Source of the DNA: Chondrus crispus
Lineage: Eukaryota; Rhodophyta; Florideophyceae; Gigartinales; Gigartinaceae
Assembly: GCF_000350225.1 (NCBI RefSeq)
Contig: NW_005179258.1
Span: 135,813-199,812, forward strand
Length of the DNA: 64,000 nucleotides
Reading direction: 5' to 3'
Below the pieces are notes generated by a model. It was given only the letters and a program-made list of their open reading frames with translations. It had not been told where the DNA came from and ran no database searches. The stretch's first letter is position 1. Every line of letters begins with the position of its first letter. The position numbers were made by a program, and so were the translations under genes. This document shows positions 20,062 through 31,042 of this stretch, piece after piece.

Positions 20062-20326
20062 GTTGGTCGTGAAATGGGGGAGGCGGATTTGGGGAGCGTG
20101 CCGTTTCGTGGTGAGGGTTGGCCGAGTCGTGTCCCCCTTCCCCGCAGCGCCCGTCACCCTCTCTCTTTTATTTCTACGAAATTCCTTCCAGAAGCGTCCA
20201 CGCATCCGGCCCGGATTCCGCCGGGCCGTCCGCGTGCGCTTCTCTAAAATTCAAATAAAATCTCGGACTACAGAATAAAATCTCCCTCTACAATAAAATG
20301 CAATTTTTCCCTAAAAATATCTCACA
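20061..20326 (-). repeat. Gypsy-1 5' LTR
   Basis: 266 bp, TG..CA on the minus strand, followed without spacer by the primer binding site. Nearly identical to 1745-2010. Confidence 0.9.
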
Positions 20327-20525
20327 CCCTTCACGGCCTCAAATCGTAGCCGTCGGACGCCAATCAGAGGCCGTCCAGTGTCCACTACGGTGACATACAG
20401 TGACGCGCGGTCACGCGATTTTGAACACGCCATTTTGCCGCGTCTACACTCCCCAGCTCCTCCCCGCCCCGCCCCACACAGCTCGCCGCCATGCCATCAC
20501 CCGCCTTCCTCCTCGCCTTTCTCCG

Positions 20526-21566
20526 TGTGGTATCACAGCCCAGATTTGTAATTTGTACGGCACCCGCCGCCGCGGGTGCCTTACAGGCGGACGGACTACA
20601 CGTGTGCATTACACGCGCACGCGCACGCTCACACGGGCATTACAGACGGACGCCTACACGTGTGCCTTACAGGCGGACGGACTACACGTGGGCATTACAG
20701 GCCGATGGACTACACGTGTGCCTTACAGGCGGAAGATCTACTGTATACGTTACAGCCCGGAGGTTGTATATGATAAGGTACAGTAGTAATGGCACAGTAC
20801 AGTGCATTACAGAATACAGTACAGTAGTACAGTAGGACGGACAATGTCCAAGACCCCGCGACCTCGCTTATTTAAGCGACGGCGCCGGGCAATGACAGTA
20901 AACAGTCAAGGATCTTTTGGGAACGGATTTCCTTCGACGGTGCGACACCGCGGGTCAAGACAAGCCTCTGACTTAGGCGACATTGTCTGCATCTGTCTTG
21001 CGACGTTTCCCTGGCTTCTAGTGCCTTTACTTTACCTTTTCCATTCCTCCGTCTTTGCGACTACGCAGGTTAAGACTAGCCTCTAACGTCGGCGTGTTAC
21101 TGTCGCTCGACGTCTCAATTGTTTTCCTTTTTACTCTGTCGTTGCGACCACGCGGGCTGAGACTGGCCTCTAGCCTGGGCGTATTACTGTCGCACGGCCT
21201 ATTTCTCTCTCCCTGCATTGTGACGATTGTCAAGTCGCGGGCTACGACAAGCCTCTGGCCTTGGCGGCACTATTGACATCTGTCCCGCTCGTTCCCTCTA
21301 GGAGTTTCCGCTACTCGGCGCTCCGCCCGTGTCTGACACTAGTCTTTAGGCTCGGGTTCACCCCTGTTTTGTGTGTTCTTACACCACCCCTTCCAGTGCT
21401 GGTCCCATTCCGGGTCCGCACTTCGACCAGTACGTCGTGCTTTTACAGTCGGCCGACGTACTCCCCCTTTGCTCTACCACAGTCCCGATCTACCGCGGGA
21501 CACCCCCTATTGGTTGTTACCTCTTCCTCGAGCTAGCTCATAGCTGGCGACCACCACTATACTACA
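20526..21566 (+). repeat. Gypsy-2 5' LTR
   Basis: The 5' part (about 20575-20740) holds about five imperfect 30-bp repeats, each with a CACGTG core next to CTTACAGGCGGACGG. A TATA-like palindrome CGCTTATTTAAGCG lies at about 20864-20877. The 3' part (about 20940-21290) holds four imperfect tandem units of about 100 bp sharing AGACNAGCCTCT and GCGACNACGCGGG. It ends ACTACA before the PBS. Confidence 0.9.
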
Positions 21567-21567
21567 G

Positions 21568-21586
21568 TGGTCTCCCGACCTAGAAG
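21568..21586 (+). other. Primer binding site of gypsy-2
   Basis: TGGTCTCCCGACCTAGAAG begins one base after the LTR. The same sequence, in minus orientation, follows the 5' LTR of gypsy-3 (about 59735-59751). The implied tRNA 3' end is GGTCGGGAGACCA; its identity cannot be fixed here. Confidence 0.75.
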
Positions 21587-21628
21587 AGGCTGTTAACCAA
21601 CTGCAATTACTTTCGCTGACAAGAAGAA

Positions 21629-23866
21629 ATGGATCCGTCAAACAAGAGGAGAATGGATTTGGCACGCCGCCGTGTTGCCAATTCCCGCTCGATGGACTCC
21701 TTAAGAGCTCAAGACACTTCGCCGATACGGCAACAACCGGCTTTTACAGCTGCCATGGTCGCAGAGACCAAGGATTCACCGAACAAACTTGGCATTGGAG
21801 CAAGCGCAGGAGCTTCAGCCCAAATCACGGCCCCTACATCTCCGCCAGATGGGCCACAAGATGAGACCGACCTCGCAAAAAGTACTGGTTCGTCAGAGGA
21901 CTTTTGGCAGCAGATAAAAGAGTTCATTTCTGAACAGATCGACTCGAAGCTACAAATTGCCATTCCGGCTATTCGTCAAGAGACCGGGACACGAATTACA
22001 GCCCAAGCATATGGCATCTACGATGACACAGTGTCTTTGCAGAACCACGAGGCACTGGTGGCCCGTGTGCAAGCGTCAGAAAGACAAATCAAGGTTTTAC
22101 AAGACAAACTGGATTTTTCCAGACGATCAATTGACCCTAGAAGAGATCCATACGAACCCCCTGTACAACGATCTCATCAACAGAGAGGTTCTTCGTACCT
22201 AGATCAAGATGACAGCGATGGATCCGTATCATCCCTGGAAATCACTACAGGAGTTCGTGACTCAGCAAGCCGCCGTGCGACGTACAAGAGACGCCTTCAG
22301 CAGAAGATCAAGAGTCTGGATGACGAGGATGCCGATGGAGATCGTTTTGTGGTCCGATCCGGACGACCTCGAAGAGGGCCGAAGATGGCGGGCCTGAAAG
22401 AGCTTCAACCGAGCGACCCTCGCTTTACAAATGTGTTATCTTATCTTCGTTATCGACTGCTAAATACCGATCCATCTCGTGGATTGGAAGTCTCAAAGGA
22501 GACAGGGCTCTATTCAAGGCGTCTCGCCCACACCATGTTGCCGGTGGCATTTTCGGGCGAGAAGCCGATAGCCATTCTCCAGTTCCTCAGAACGTTTCAG
22601 CAGGAACTGGATGGAAATGGCTTAAGTGAAGGAGCAGCCCTCCTTCTTTGTCCCAAATTCTTGAAGGGCGACGCCCTGGAAGCGTACAACGCCCAATTCG
22701 ATCTCGCAGGAGACGGACTAGGCGGTTTCGCCACTTGGCCGGAGGCAGTACAATTTCTATTACGCACTTACGCCAAGGATGCGTATATCGAGGATGCCTT
22801 AACGGCTTTGGAAGACTGTCGTCAAGGACATCAAGAAGATGAGGAGGTCTACGGTAGAAGACTGAAGAAGGCCACTCGTGCCATATCTGGGGTATTCTCC
22901 CAGCAAGATCTCATCACGAAATTCCTCCGCGGCCTGAGGCCAGATATAAAGCCGTTACTCAGGCACACGCGAAGAGATTACAACGGCCCTAACGCATTTC
23001 AAGACTTCGTCGATCAGGCAAAGGCCCAAGGCTCGGCACATCGTGCTCTCTTAGACTACCGAGTCGGCGGGTTGAATGGCCGCAAGATGTCCCAAGGACG
23101 GGTGCTAGCTGTCCGGGAGCATCGAGACGATGACGACAGCATATTCCGTCAGGCATCGGAAAGGCTTCCCCGCAGCGATGCAATCAATGCTGTCGGCACG
23201 AACGCCCCTTTGAACACCAGCATGGCGTCTTCAGAGATCACAGAGATTTTAAATCCAGACTCTGCTGTTCACTGGAAGCATGACAGCGATCTTAACAAAG
23301 GCAATGCCACTAATGGCTCTTCCGAAGCCACCTACAAGTCTGCCCTAGACGAAGTTCACGACAACGAAGTCCACGTCGTGCGACACTCGGATCACTGTGG
23401 CACTCAGGAAATCCCCTCATACATACGCCGCGACGGCAACCGTATGACGGCTCCGCCATCAAGGGCCCGCCCTCCTACTGGCACAGCGCCAATGAGCCGA
23501 TCGAAGGTCCCCATGGGTCCCTCAGATAGACAAGGATGGAGAAGATATGGTGAGCCGTCCGCAAATCGACCCGATGATGTCTGCTTCGACTGCTATGAAC
23601 AAGGTCACCGACGCCCTCGATGTCCGTATAGCGACAGAGCCCATGATTCTCACTACTTCGACATGGTGAGAGAAAATTATTACGCTCTCACCCAAGGCCA
23701 ACGAGACTGGCTCCATAACCGGGATCAAACCCCAGGGTTCGCCTATGCCGAAGGCACAGCCCACGGCTTCCAAGCCGGACCCTTACCAGTTTTTAAGCCA
23801 CGATCGAACACGCCTTATGAGGCGCCAGTCGTTCGACGGAGCCAAAACCGGCAGACGAAAAACTAG
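21629..23866 (+). CDS. gag: Gypsy-2 Gag
   Basis: 745 codons. Gag forms the virus-like particle and packages the element RNA. The middle third has a retrotransposon Gag fold signature (WPEAVQFLLRTYAKDAYIEDAL, GVFSQQDLITKFLRGL). One CCHC knuckle, CFDCYEQGHRRPRC, lies near residue 650. The N-terminal region is low-complexity with a basic segment. The ORF ends in ACG AAA AAC TAG (23855-23866); GAAAAAC at 23857-23863 sits directly on the stop codon and lies in the overlap with the -1 pol frame. Homologous to the gypsy-3 Gag, which shares YWPEAVQYLLRTYA. Confidence 0.9.
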   Translation: MDPSNKRRMDLARRRVANSRSMDSLRAQDTSPIRQQPAFTAAMVAETKDSPNKLGIGASAGASAQITAPTSPPDGPQDETDLAKSTGSSEDFWQQIKEFISEQIDSKLQIAIPAIRQETGTRITAQAYGIYDDTVSLQNHEALVARVQASERQIKVLQDKLDFSRRSIDPRRDPYEPPVQRSHQQRGSSYLDQDDSDGSVSSLEITTGVRDSASRRATYKRRLQQKIKSLDDEDADGDRFVVRSGRPRRGPKMAGLKELQPSDPRFTNVLSYLRYRLLNTDPSRGLEVSKETGLYSRRLAHTMLPVAFSGEKPIAILQFLRTFQQELDGNGLSEGAALLLCPKFLKGDALEAYNAQFDLAGDGLGGFATWPEAVQFLLRTYAKDAYIEDALTALEDCRQGHQEDEEVYGRRLKKATRAISGVFSQQDLITKFLRGLRPDIKPLLRHTRRDYNGPNAFQDFVDQAKAQGSAHRALLDYRVGGLNGRKMSQGRVLAVREHRDDDDSIFRQASERLPRSDAINAVGTNAPLNTSMASSEITEILNPDSAVHWKHDSDLNKGNATNGSSEATYKSALDEVHDNEVHVVRHSDHCGTQEIPSYIRRDGNRMTAPPSRARPPTGTAPMSRSKVPMGPSDRQGWRRYGEPSANRPDDVCFDCYEQGHRRPRCPYSDRAHDSHYFDMVRENYYALTQGQRDWLHNRDQTPGFAYAEGTAHGFQAGPLPVFKPRSNTPYEAPVVRRSQNRQTKN

Positions 23867-26800
23867 GAAGGGGCCTTACTGCGGGTGTCCATCCCAAGGC
23901 CAAGGCCCCACCGTGGAATACCACAAGGAGAACAGAATCACCCAGTACGTCGGACGACAATCAAGAAGCCTGGGTGCAACCAAAAGAAATTCTTGAACGA
24001 CCATATGGTCTACCCCGATGGATTCGACTTGATCAATATCAGAGAACTCCCATATGCGCCTTGTCCACGTACAATTACAAGGTCGCTGCCCTCATTGGGC
24101 TCTCGAAGAATTCATTGGGAAGTGCGCTTACCGTCCTAGACACAGGGGCAGGTCCAAACCTGATTCGGCTGGACATGCTATCATTGGAAGCACAAAGTCA
24201 AATTGACAATTCAAAAGAGATGGTCTCATTATCAAGCGCCTCTAATCACCGGCTTGAAACACTGGGAATAATCCATCTTGCCGTGGCGCTCGGCAGCTAT
24301 CACACGAGACAGCCATTCATCGTCGTAAGACAATTAGGCGCGGACGCCATCTTGGGATGTACGTTTCTGGACGATCACGTTTCCGCCGTTCACATCCGAA
24401 GGCGGTCAGTCGAGCTATGCTCCGGAGATGAAGTACCCATTCAAAGGAGACCTGCGATGACCCCCATCAGCCGTCCGACGGGGGAATGTCCCGAAGTGAG
24501 TACCAAACGAGACGGAGACCTATTTCTTAGAGTTACCAAGGCCGTCGAAATTCCGGCAGGCACGGAAATGGCTGTTCAAGTCAGCTGCCCAGCCTCTGGC
24601 ACTGTAGTCCTAGAGACAAGACCGGAAGTCTATCTAAGAAAGCAAGTCAGCCTGTCCAATGGGGTCGCTGACATCCGTCCTCATGTCCCATTCTTAGTCC
24701 GCGTTGCGAATTTCTCACGGTCAACGACCAAACTTCAAAAACGAGAGCGGATTGGAATTGCTGTGCCAGCACCCAATCAAATTCTGTCGGTCGACTTTGG
24801 TCTGCCAACCAGAGAAATATCACGAGATGAAGAGGGGGCAGGGCCTGGCCTCCTGTCGCTTGTACCGCCGGAAAAACCTAGTCATGGAGACAAGAAGTCG
24901 AAGTCGACAGATATTGATGACTTAGAACTCGATCATCTGTCGGACGACAATCGACGCAAGGTGCAAAAGCTCCTCCGTCCATTCGCCAAAATGTGGCAAG
25001 GTCAACTGGGCTCCGTAGACATAACAGAACACAGGATACCGTTAGTACCGGGGGCCAAACCGGTTTTCTCCCAGCCATATCGAGCAGGTCCTGGGGCCAG
25101 TAAAGTCTTGAAAGAATCCGTACAGGAGATGCTGGACAAGGATGTCATCGAGCTCGCTCAAAGTGAGTGGACTAGCCCGGTGGTGCATGTGCCCAAATCA
25201 GATGGATCTCTTAGGTTCTGCGTTGACTACAGAAGGCTAAATGCCATCACTGTGAAGGATTCATATCCATTGCCAAGGATGGAAGACTGCTTGGACTCGC
25301 TGGGGGACGCTAAATGCTTCACAACCCTCGATTGCAACAGTGGTTATTGGCAGATCCCCGTGGCGGAGGCCGATAGAGAGAAGACGACGTTTACATGCCA
25401 TGAAGGTTGTTACCAGTTCCGGAGAATGCCCTTTGGCTTGTGTAATGCTCCAGCCACCTTCCAGAGAACACTCGATATACTACTATCAGGATATACATGG
25501 AAGAGTTGCCTCGTGTACCTTGATGACATCATCATTTTCTCGAATTCTATTGAAGAGCACTCAACTCACGTTCAGCAGGTTTTGAAAGTCCTCCAGGACG
25601 CAGGGCTTTCTCTGAAGCTTGAAAAGTGTAATTTCTTTGCTGAGTCGGTCGACTATCTTGGCCATGTCATCCGCCCTGGACTTTTGGCCGTTGCCGAGAA
25701 GAACACCGATTCCATCAAGAAGGCACAAGAGCCGACGACGCAAACTGAGCTTCGCTCTTTCCTTGGCATGTGCAATGTTTACCGAAGGTTCGTGCCGAAC
25801 TTCGCAAGAACTGCGGCACCCCTTAATGCACTTTTAGAAAAGGGGAAGCCTTTCCAATTAGAGAAATTCTCGGTTGAACAGTCCAAGGCTTTTGGTTTAC
25901 TGAAGACCGCGCTTATAAGTCCTCCCATTCTCAAGCTACCGCGCTCAAACCTTCCAATCTCGGTCGACACGGATGCTTGCGAGCGACAAGTGGGCTGCGC
26001 CCTGTTTCAGACATATCCAGACGGAACGCGCCATCCGGTGGGATTTTGGAGTCGTTCCCTGAACCCAGCGGAAAAGAATTACAGCGTCGGCGAAAAGGAA
26101 TGCCTCGCCATAATTTGGGCAGTACAGATTTTGAGACCATATCTCGAGCGGAAGCACTTCGAGCTCTACACAGACCATCAATCCTTAAAGTGGATGATGA
26201 GTCTAACGGACGCCAGTGGCAGGCTTGCTCGATGGCGTCTCCGCCTACTGGAGTTCGATTTCACAATCAAGTACCGCAAAGGGGCTGTGAATTGCATTGC
26301 AGACGCTGTGTCAAGACTGCCGACATTTGGCGAGTGTGCTGTCGAACCTGACTCAGACATTCCTTGTTTCTGGGTTCAAGAGAACAGCGTTTGGATGGAT
26401 GAAGATCAAGATGACGAAGATGTCGAGATCGAGCTCAGGCGCGATGCAATCACGTTAGATTTCAATGACGAGGGGATCTGCGTCGTGAACGCTGAGAACA
26501 CAGATCTATCTCCGGTCCGAATCGAAGAGCTGGTGATCTCTCAAGCTAACGACAGATACTGTCAAATGTTGAAAGAGAAAGTCGACAATGAGGAAACAAG
26601 TCGCTTCGACGTCGACGACCGCGGTCTCCTGGTCGGCGTTGCCCCTCTCGACGACTGCAGACAAATTGTCGTACCGACCATGTTAAGGCAAAAGATTCTT
26701 TACCTATGCCACTATACAAGAACATCAGGTCATCCTGGGGGTACAAAGATGTTCTATACAATGCGACGCACGTTCTACTGGCCTTCCATGGCATTGGAAT

Positions 26801-28179
26801 GTCACGCTTGTGTGAGACAATGTGACTCATGCGCCCGCGAAAGAGTACAATTGCGCAAGCACTCTACATTTTTGAAACTCTTCCCCGCGAGAAGGCCGCT
26901 AGAGTTCGTCGCCATCGACATTTTGGGACCTCTACCCCGATCGACAAGAGGGAACCAATACCTTTTGGTCATCTCAGATCGGTTCTCGAAGATGACAAGA
27001 GCGATACCGCTGAAAAGCATCACATCAATGACAGTGGCAAGAGCCTTCGTCGAGAATTGGATTTATCCCTATGGACCACCTGTCTATCTTCTATCCGATA
27101 ACGGTTGTCAATTCGCGTCGAAGTTCTTCCAAAACATTTGTCAAATCATGGGGATTCGCAATCTCTTTACCACTGCGTATCACCCTCAGACCAATGGTCA
27201 AGTGGAACGGTTCAACCGAACCATATTATCAGGCATACGCCACTACGTCGTGGAACATCAAAAGAAATGGGATGAATACTGTGGTCCTCTGACGTACGCG
27301 TATAACACGCAAGTACATCGCAGCACGGGATGTACACCATTCGAACTTGTGTTGTCACGACCTCCGGGACCCGTGGCCTTGGAAAACATTCCCGAGAATG
27401 GTACAATTGCAGAAAGTCGAGGCGAACGTATGGGGCTGATGGATCATCTTAAAAGTCTCATGGACGGAGCCACCGACACGCTAAGCGCAGCTCAGACACG
27501 GTACAAGGAAAATTACGACAAGCATGTCAGAAAAATAGCATCCCCAGCGGATGTTGGGGACAAAGTGTTCGTGAGGAGACAAGTACCGCTACGTACTGAA
27601 AGTGGAGGGGTTTCCAGGAACAAGCTACAGCCAAAAGCAGATGGACCATTTGAGGTCATTGGAGCGACATCACACACAGTCACTATTATTCGTGATGGCC
27701 TCACCGAGACGGTAACCAGGGACCGGGTCTCAAAAAAGACAGTCCAAGCAAGAATTACAAGAGAAGTCGAAAACGACAATGAGTCTGAAGACGGAACCCC
27801 CAACCTGCTCGCGGCCAGCGGCAGTCAATCAGCCCATCATGAGACTAGGAATAATTCCTATGATGAGCAGGGTGATAGAACGCCGTCAGAAGACATTTCT
27901 GAAGAACATCGGAGACCCTTCTCTCGCCTTCGAAGATCAGAAATCTCTGAGGCGGAATATGCCATAGACGGCAGAAGAAAAGAGCACTCATTTGACGCAA
28001 TTGTCGCGTATAATGATCGAAACGATCGATTCAGAGTCCGATGGACCGGTTATGATGAGTCGGGTGACACTTGGGAACCAGGGCGTAATTTGCCTTTCAA
28101 CTCTGTTGTCCGCTATTTCCGCCGACGGGGCCGCCAGGTTCCAGAACACCTTCGCCATCTTCTGGCTACGACACATTAG
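23797..28179 (+). CDS. pol: Gypsy-2 Pol with C-terminal chromodomain
   Basis: The frame is open from 23797, overlaps the end of gag, and has no ATG near its start, so expression by -1 frameshifting is likely. Counting from codon 23974, protease DTGAGPNLI is near residue 54, RT YLDDIIIF near 514, RNase H VDTDACERQVGCALF near 664, the integrase zinc motif (HYTRTSGHPG ... CDSCARE) near 912-955, and catalytic D, D, E in VAIDILGP, LLSDNGCQF and NGQVERFNR. The last about 65 residues form a chromodomain (FRVRWTGYDESGDTWEP), which in chromoviruses directs integration to marked chromatin. The ORF is intact to TAG at 28177. Confidence 0.95.
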
Positions 28180-28291
28180 TCAAAAAAAAAGTCCTGGTAT
28201 CCCGAAGCCTTTTACAAAAATGGCTTTGGCAAATGTCGGATGGAACAGTCGAGAAAATAGGAGAAGGTCCAGAAAAGGGGCTGTCTAGAAT

Positions 28292-29911
28292 TTATTCAGT
28301 CGTGAGATCGATAACCGGCTCAGGCAAGGCGTGCGCCGTTTCAACAGAGACGTACGTCGTGCGGGGAATCTGGAGAGGGGGAATGCCTTGCGAAATATCA
28401 ATCTCGATATCCACAGGCGCATCCAGATCTTTGATCTCCTCCCTGCTTGCGGGGTGTGAGGGACAGGCTGTCACAAGGCTGCCCAAAGCGCTACTGCGCA
28501 ATAGGGTTTCAATTACGTCGACCACACCACTGGCAGATGATGGCAGTGCGATACCGACAGATGCCATCCTCGGCTGCAAGCCCCGCTCGACGAGCAGTGA
28601 TCTAATCTGTGAAATGCCACTCTCTACAGTGCCAGCATGGCCATCCAGAGGAGTCGATGAGGATGGTTCGCGTGCTTCAACCGACGCCGGTGCTGTCCTG
28701 TTCTGATGTCCCACACCCCGGCGATTCTTTCTCTCCCGTCTGCTGTTATTACCCGCATCCTCACGAACGCACTCCCATGGTGCCAGGACCGGATTTGGCA
28801 CGCAGTGGTTAAGAAAACCCGTATGCAACAAGCCTGTAGATGGCATTGGTTCGCATGGACGTCCGTCAAAATCTTCTTGGATGTACATCGCATCCGGCAT
28901 TTGCGTTGCCCATCGTTGCGCGTCGAACTCGACATAATCACCAGAGTCATACACCGGGGTACCGTAATGGTTATACTTCGGAACCTTTCCGTTACACCGC
29001 CACACGCGGTCCCATCGGATGACTTCCATTTCGTGAAGGAGTGCTTCTAACTCAATCATGTGGTCATCGTGAACAAAACAAATGGCATCAACGCCAACTC
29101 TGCGAATTGCCGCAATTAAGGACGGGGAAAACCGCGGCAAACGGCCTTGTCGGGCTACATGGATGGCCTCCGTTGCCGCGAGCCAAGCAAACTCTGTGTA
29201 GAAAATTTTCCCGAGGCAATCGTCAAGGCTTGCAACTGCCAAGTCGATTCCCAAATACGTCACGACAGGTGGCGTGCCGACCGGCACCCATAGAGGAACC
29301 TCCAACCTCTCCCAACCTCTCGGGACCCGCGGCCATCGTTGCCTCACAACCTCCGGTCGCAGACCAAAAATCTCTCGATGCTGCACAGCGGCGAACACGC
29401 CAAACCGGTGTCGTGATGAACGTTCCCACCGACGCCACGATTCAGGCATATATTTGTGACGACCGTCGACATGATCGCCCTGGGGGTTGTCATAGAAGGG
29501 CCAATGCGTTGGGTGGATCAGCGATGCCTTCGCAAACAAGCAGCGACGATCGAACTGCTCCGCATCGTCGAAGAAACCGATCGTCGCTCGGGCAGCTGCC
29601 AACGCACGGCAATATGCCAGTTCACGTCCGTATCGGGCGAACGCCACATCAAACTGCCAGTCGGGCGGCAGAGCGTCGTCGTAGAAGCTGTAGTCGAAGC
29701 GTTGATTGACCATGGCCTGCGGTGCCCAATTTCTTGGCAGGCGGTTCGCCGATCTCCAGTTCTCGGGTGCGCTGTCACATCGCCAACGAAAGTCCCGCTG
29801 CTCGAAGACTTCGCGCGGTACCGCGTGGCCCCGGAGCCACACGAAATTGCCCACCTCGGCGGCAGAGCCCTTGCGCATGAAATCGGCCATCCGGCTTGGG
29901 CGCAAGCGCAC
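28292..29911 (-). CDS. Antisense ORF of gypsy-2, 539 codons, unknown function
   Basis: A long intact ORF lies on the strand opposite gag-pol, between the pol stop and the 3' LTR, reading away from the 3' LTR. No family is recognised. The body is rich in Trp, Tyr, Asp and Arg and looks like a globular protein (HPTHWPFYDNPQGDHVDG, VVTYLGIDLAVASLDDCLG). The C-terminal 150 residues are Ser/Pro-rich and end PEPVIDLTTE; VIDLT (533-537) is a classical SUMO-interaction motif, and VDIEIDI shortly before is similar. A function in host chromatin or silencing control is speculation. Antisense ORFs at this place are known in some plant gypsy elements (Retand/Ogre types). Gypsy-3 has one at the same place. 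Transcription would start in or near the 3' LTR. Confidence 0.65.
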   Translation of the reverse strand: MRLRPSRMADFMRKGSAAEVGNFVWLRGHAVPREVFEQRDFRWRCDSAPENWRSANRLPRNWAPQAMVNQRFDYSFYDDALPPDWQFDVAFARYGRELAYCRALAAARATIGFFDDAEQFDRRCLFAKASLIHPTHWPFYDNPQGDHVDGRHKYMPESWRRWERSSRHRFGVFAAVQHREIFGLRPEVVRQRWPRVPRGWERLEVPLWVPVGTPPVVTYLGIDLAVASLDDCLGKIFYTEFAWLAATEAIHVARQGRLPRFSPSLIAAIRRVGVDAICFVHDDHMIELEALLHEMEVIRWDRVWRCNGKVPKYNHYGTPVYDSGDYVEFDAQRWATQMPDAMYIQEDFDGRPCEPMPSTGLLHTGFLNHCVPNPVLAPWECVREDAGNNSRRERKNRRGVGHQNRTAPASVEAREPSSSTPLDGHAGTVESGISQIRSLLVERGLQPRMASVGIALPSSASGVVDVIETLLRSSALGSLVTACPSHPASREEIKDLDAPVDIEIDISQGIPPLQIPRTTYVSVETAHALPEPVIDLTTE

Positions 29912-30001
29912 CCAACGTCACGCGGACAAAAAAAAGAGGAAGGAGATCGATGTCAGAATCAAGTGCAGCGCCGGGACGGCTTCGGTTTGGGCGGGGGGCC
30001 G

Positions 30002-31042
30002 TGTGGTATCACAGCCCAGATTTGTAATTTGTACGGCACCCGCCGCCGCGGGTGCCTTACAGGCGGACGGACTACACGTGTGCACTACACGCGCACGCGC
30101 ACGCTCACACGGGCATTATAGACGGACGCCTACACGTGTGCCTTACAGGCGGACGGACTACACGTGGGCATTACAGGCCGATGGACTACACGTGTGCCTT
30201 ACAGGCGGAAGATCTACTGTATACGTTACAGCCCGGAGGTTGTATATGATAAGGTACAGTAGTAATGGCACAGTACAGTGCATTACAGAATACAGTACAG
30301 TAGTACAGTAGGACGGACAATGTCCAAGACCCCGCGACCTCGCTTATTTAAGCGACGGCGCCGGGCAATGACAGTAAACAGTCAAGGATCTTTTGGGAAC
30401 GGATTTCCTTCGACGGTGCGACACCGCGGGTCAAGACAAGCCTCTGACTTAGGCGACATTGTCTGCATCTGTCTTGCGACGTTTCCCTGGCTTCTAGTGC
30501 CTTTACTTTACCTTTTCCATTCCTCCGTCTTTGCGACTACGCAGGTTAAGACTAGCCTCTAACGTCGGCGTGTTACTGTCGCTCGACGTCTCAATTGTTT
30601 TCCTTTTTACTCTGTCGTTGCGACCACGCGGGCTGAGACTGGCCTCTAGCCTGGGCGTATTACTGTCGCACGGCCTATTTCTCTCTCCCTGCATTGTGAC
30701 GATTGTCAAGTCGCGGGCTACGACAAGCCTCTGGCCTTGGCGGCACTATTGACATCTGTCCCGCTCGTTCCCTCTAGGAGTTTCCGCTACTCGGCGCTCC
30801 GCCCGTGTCTGACACTAGTCTTTAGGCTCGGGTTCACCCCTGTTTTGTGTGTTCTTACACCACCCCTTCCAGTGCTGGTCCCATTCCGGGTCCGCACTTC
30901 GACCAGTACGTCGTGCTTTTACAGTCGGCCGACGTACTCCCCCTTTGCTCTACCACAGTCCCGATCTACCGCGGGACACCCCCTATTGGTTGTTACCTCT
31001 TCCTCGAGCTAGCTCATAGCTGGCGACCGCCACTATACTACA
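30002..31042 (+). repeat. Gypsy-2 3' LTR
   Basis: 1041 bp, identical to 20526-21566 except for about three transitions (for example near 30085, 30119 and 31029). Contains the same CACGTG array, TATA-like palindrome and tandem 100-bp units. Confidence 0.95.

Larger units (their letters stand above)
1745..20326 (-). mobile_element. Gypsy-1: Ty3/gypsy LTR retrotransposon, split by a CACTA-like transposon
   Basis: The element runs on the minus strand, 5' LTR at 20061-20326 and 3' LTR at 1745-2010, both 266 bp with TG..CA ends and about three differences. CCCT flanks it at 1741-1744 and 20327-20330. The primer binding site TGGTACTCTTGTGGAGGG directly follows the 5' LTR (20043-20060), and a purine tract (ACGAGGGGGTCA) precedes the 3' LTR. 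The gag-pol frame is interrupted at 4237-16772; removing that insert and one GAA copy leaves an element of about 6.0 kb with continuous pol. The region between pol and the 3' LTR (2011-2794) holds a foreign chimera described separately. The near-identical LTRs imply a recent insertion, and the CACTA-like insertion is younger still. Confidence 0.9.
20526..31042 (+). mobile_element. Gypsy-2: full-length Ty3/gypsy chromovirus with antisense ORF
   Basis: Both LTRs are 1041 bp (20526-21566 and 30002-31042), TG..CA, with about three differences, and CTCCG flanks the element at 20521-20525 and 31043-31047. The PBS TGGTCTCCCGACCTAGAAG starts at 21568. Order: gag (21629-23866), pol in -1 frame (to 28179) with protease, RT, RNase H, integrase and chromodomain, then an antisense ORF (28292-29911). 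A purine-rich stretch AAAAAAAAGAGGAAGGAG lies about 60 bp before the 3' LTR. All frames are intact and the LTRs nearly identical, so it is recent and potentially autonomous. Confidence 0.95.

Noticed and set aside
20576..20835. Short ORFs in the gypsy-2 LTR with repeated peptide
   Set aside because: They are translations of the tandem CACGTG repeats and the 100-bp units; there is no independent sign of coding.
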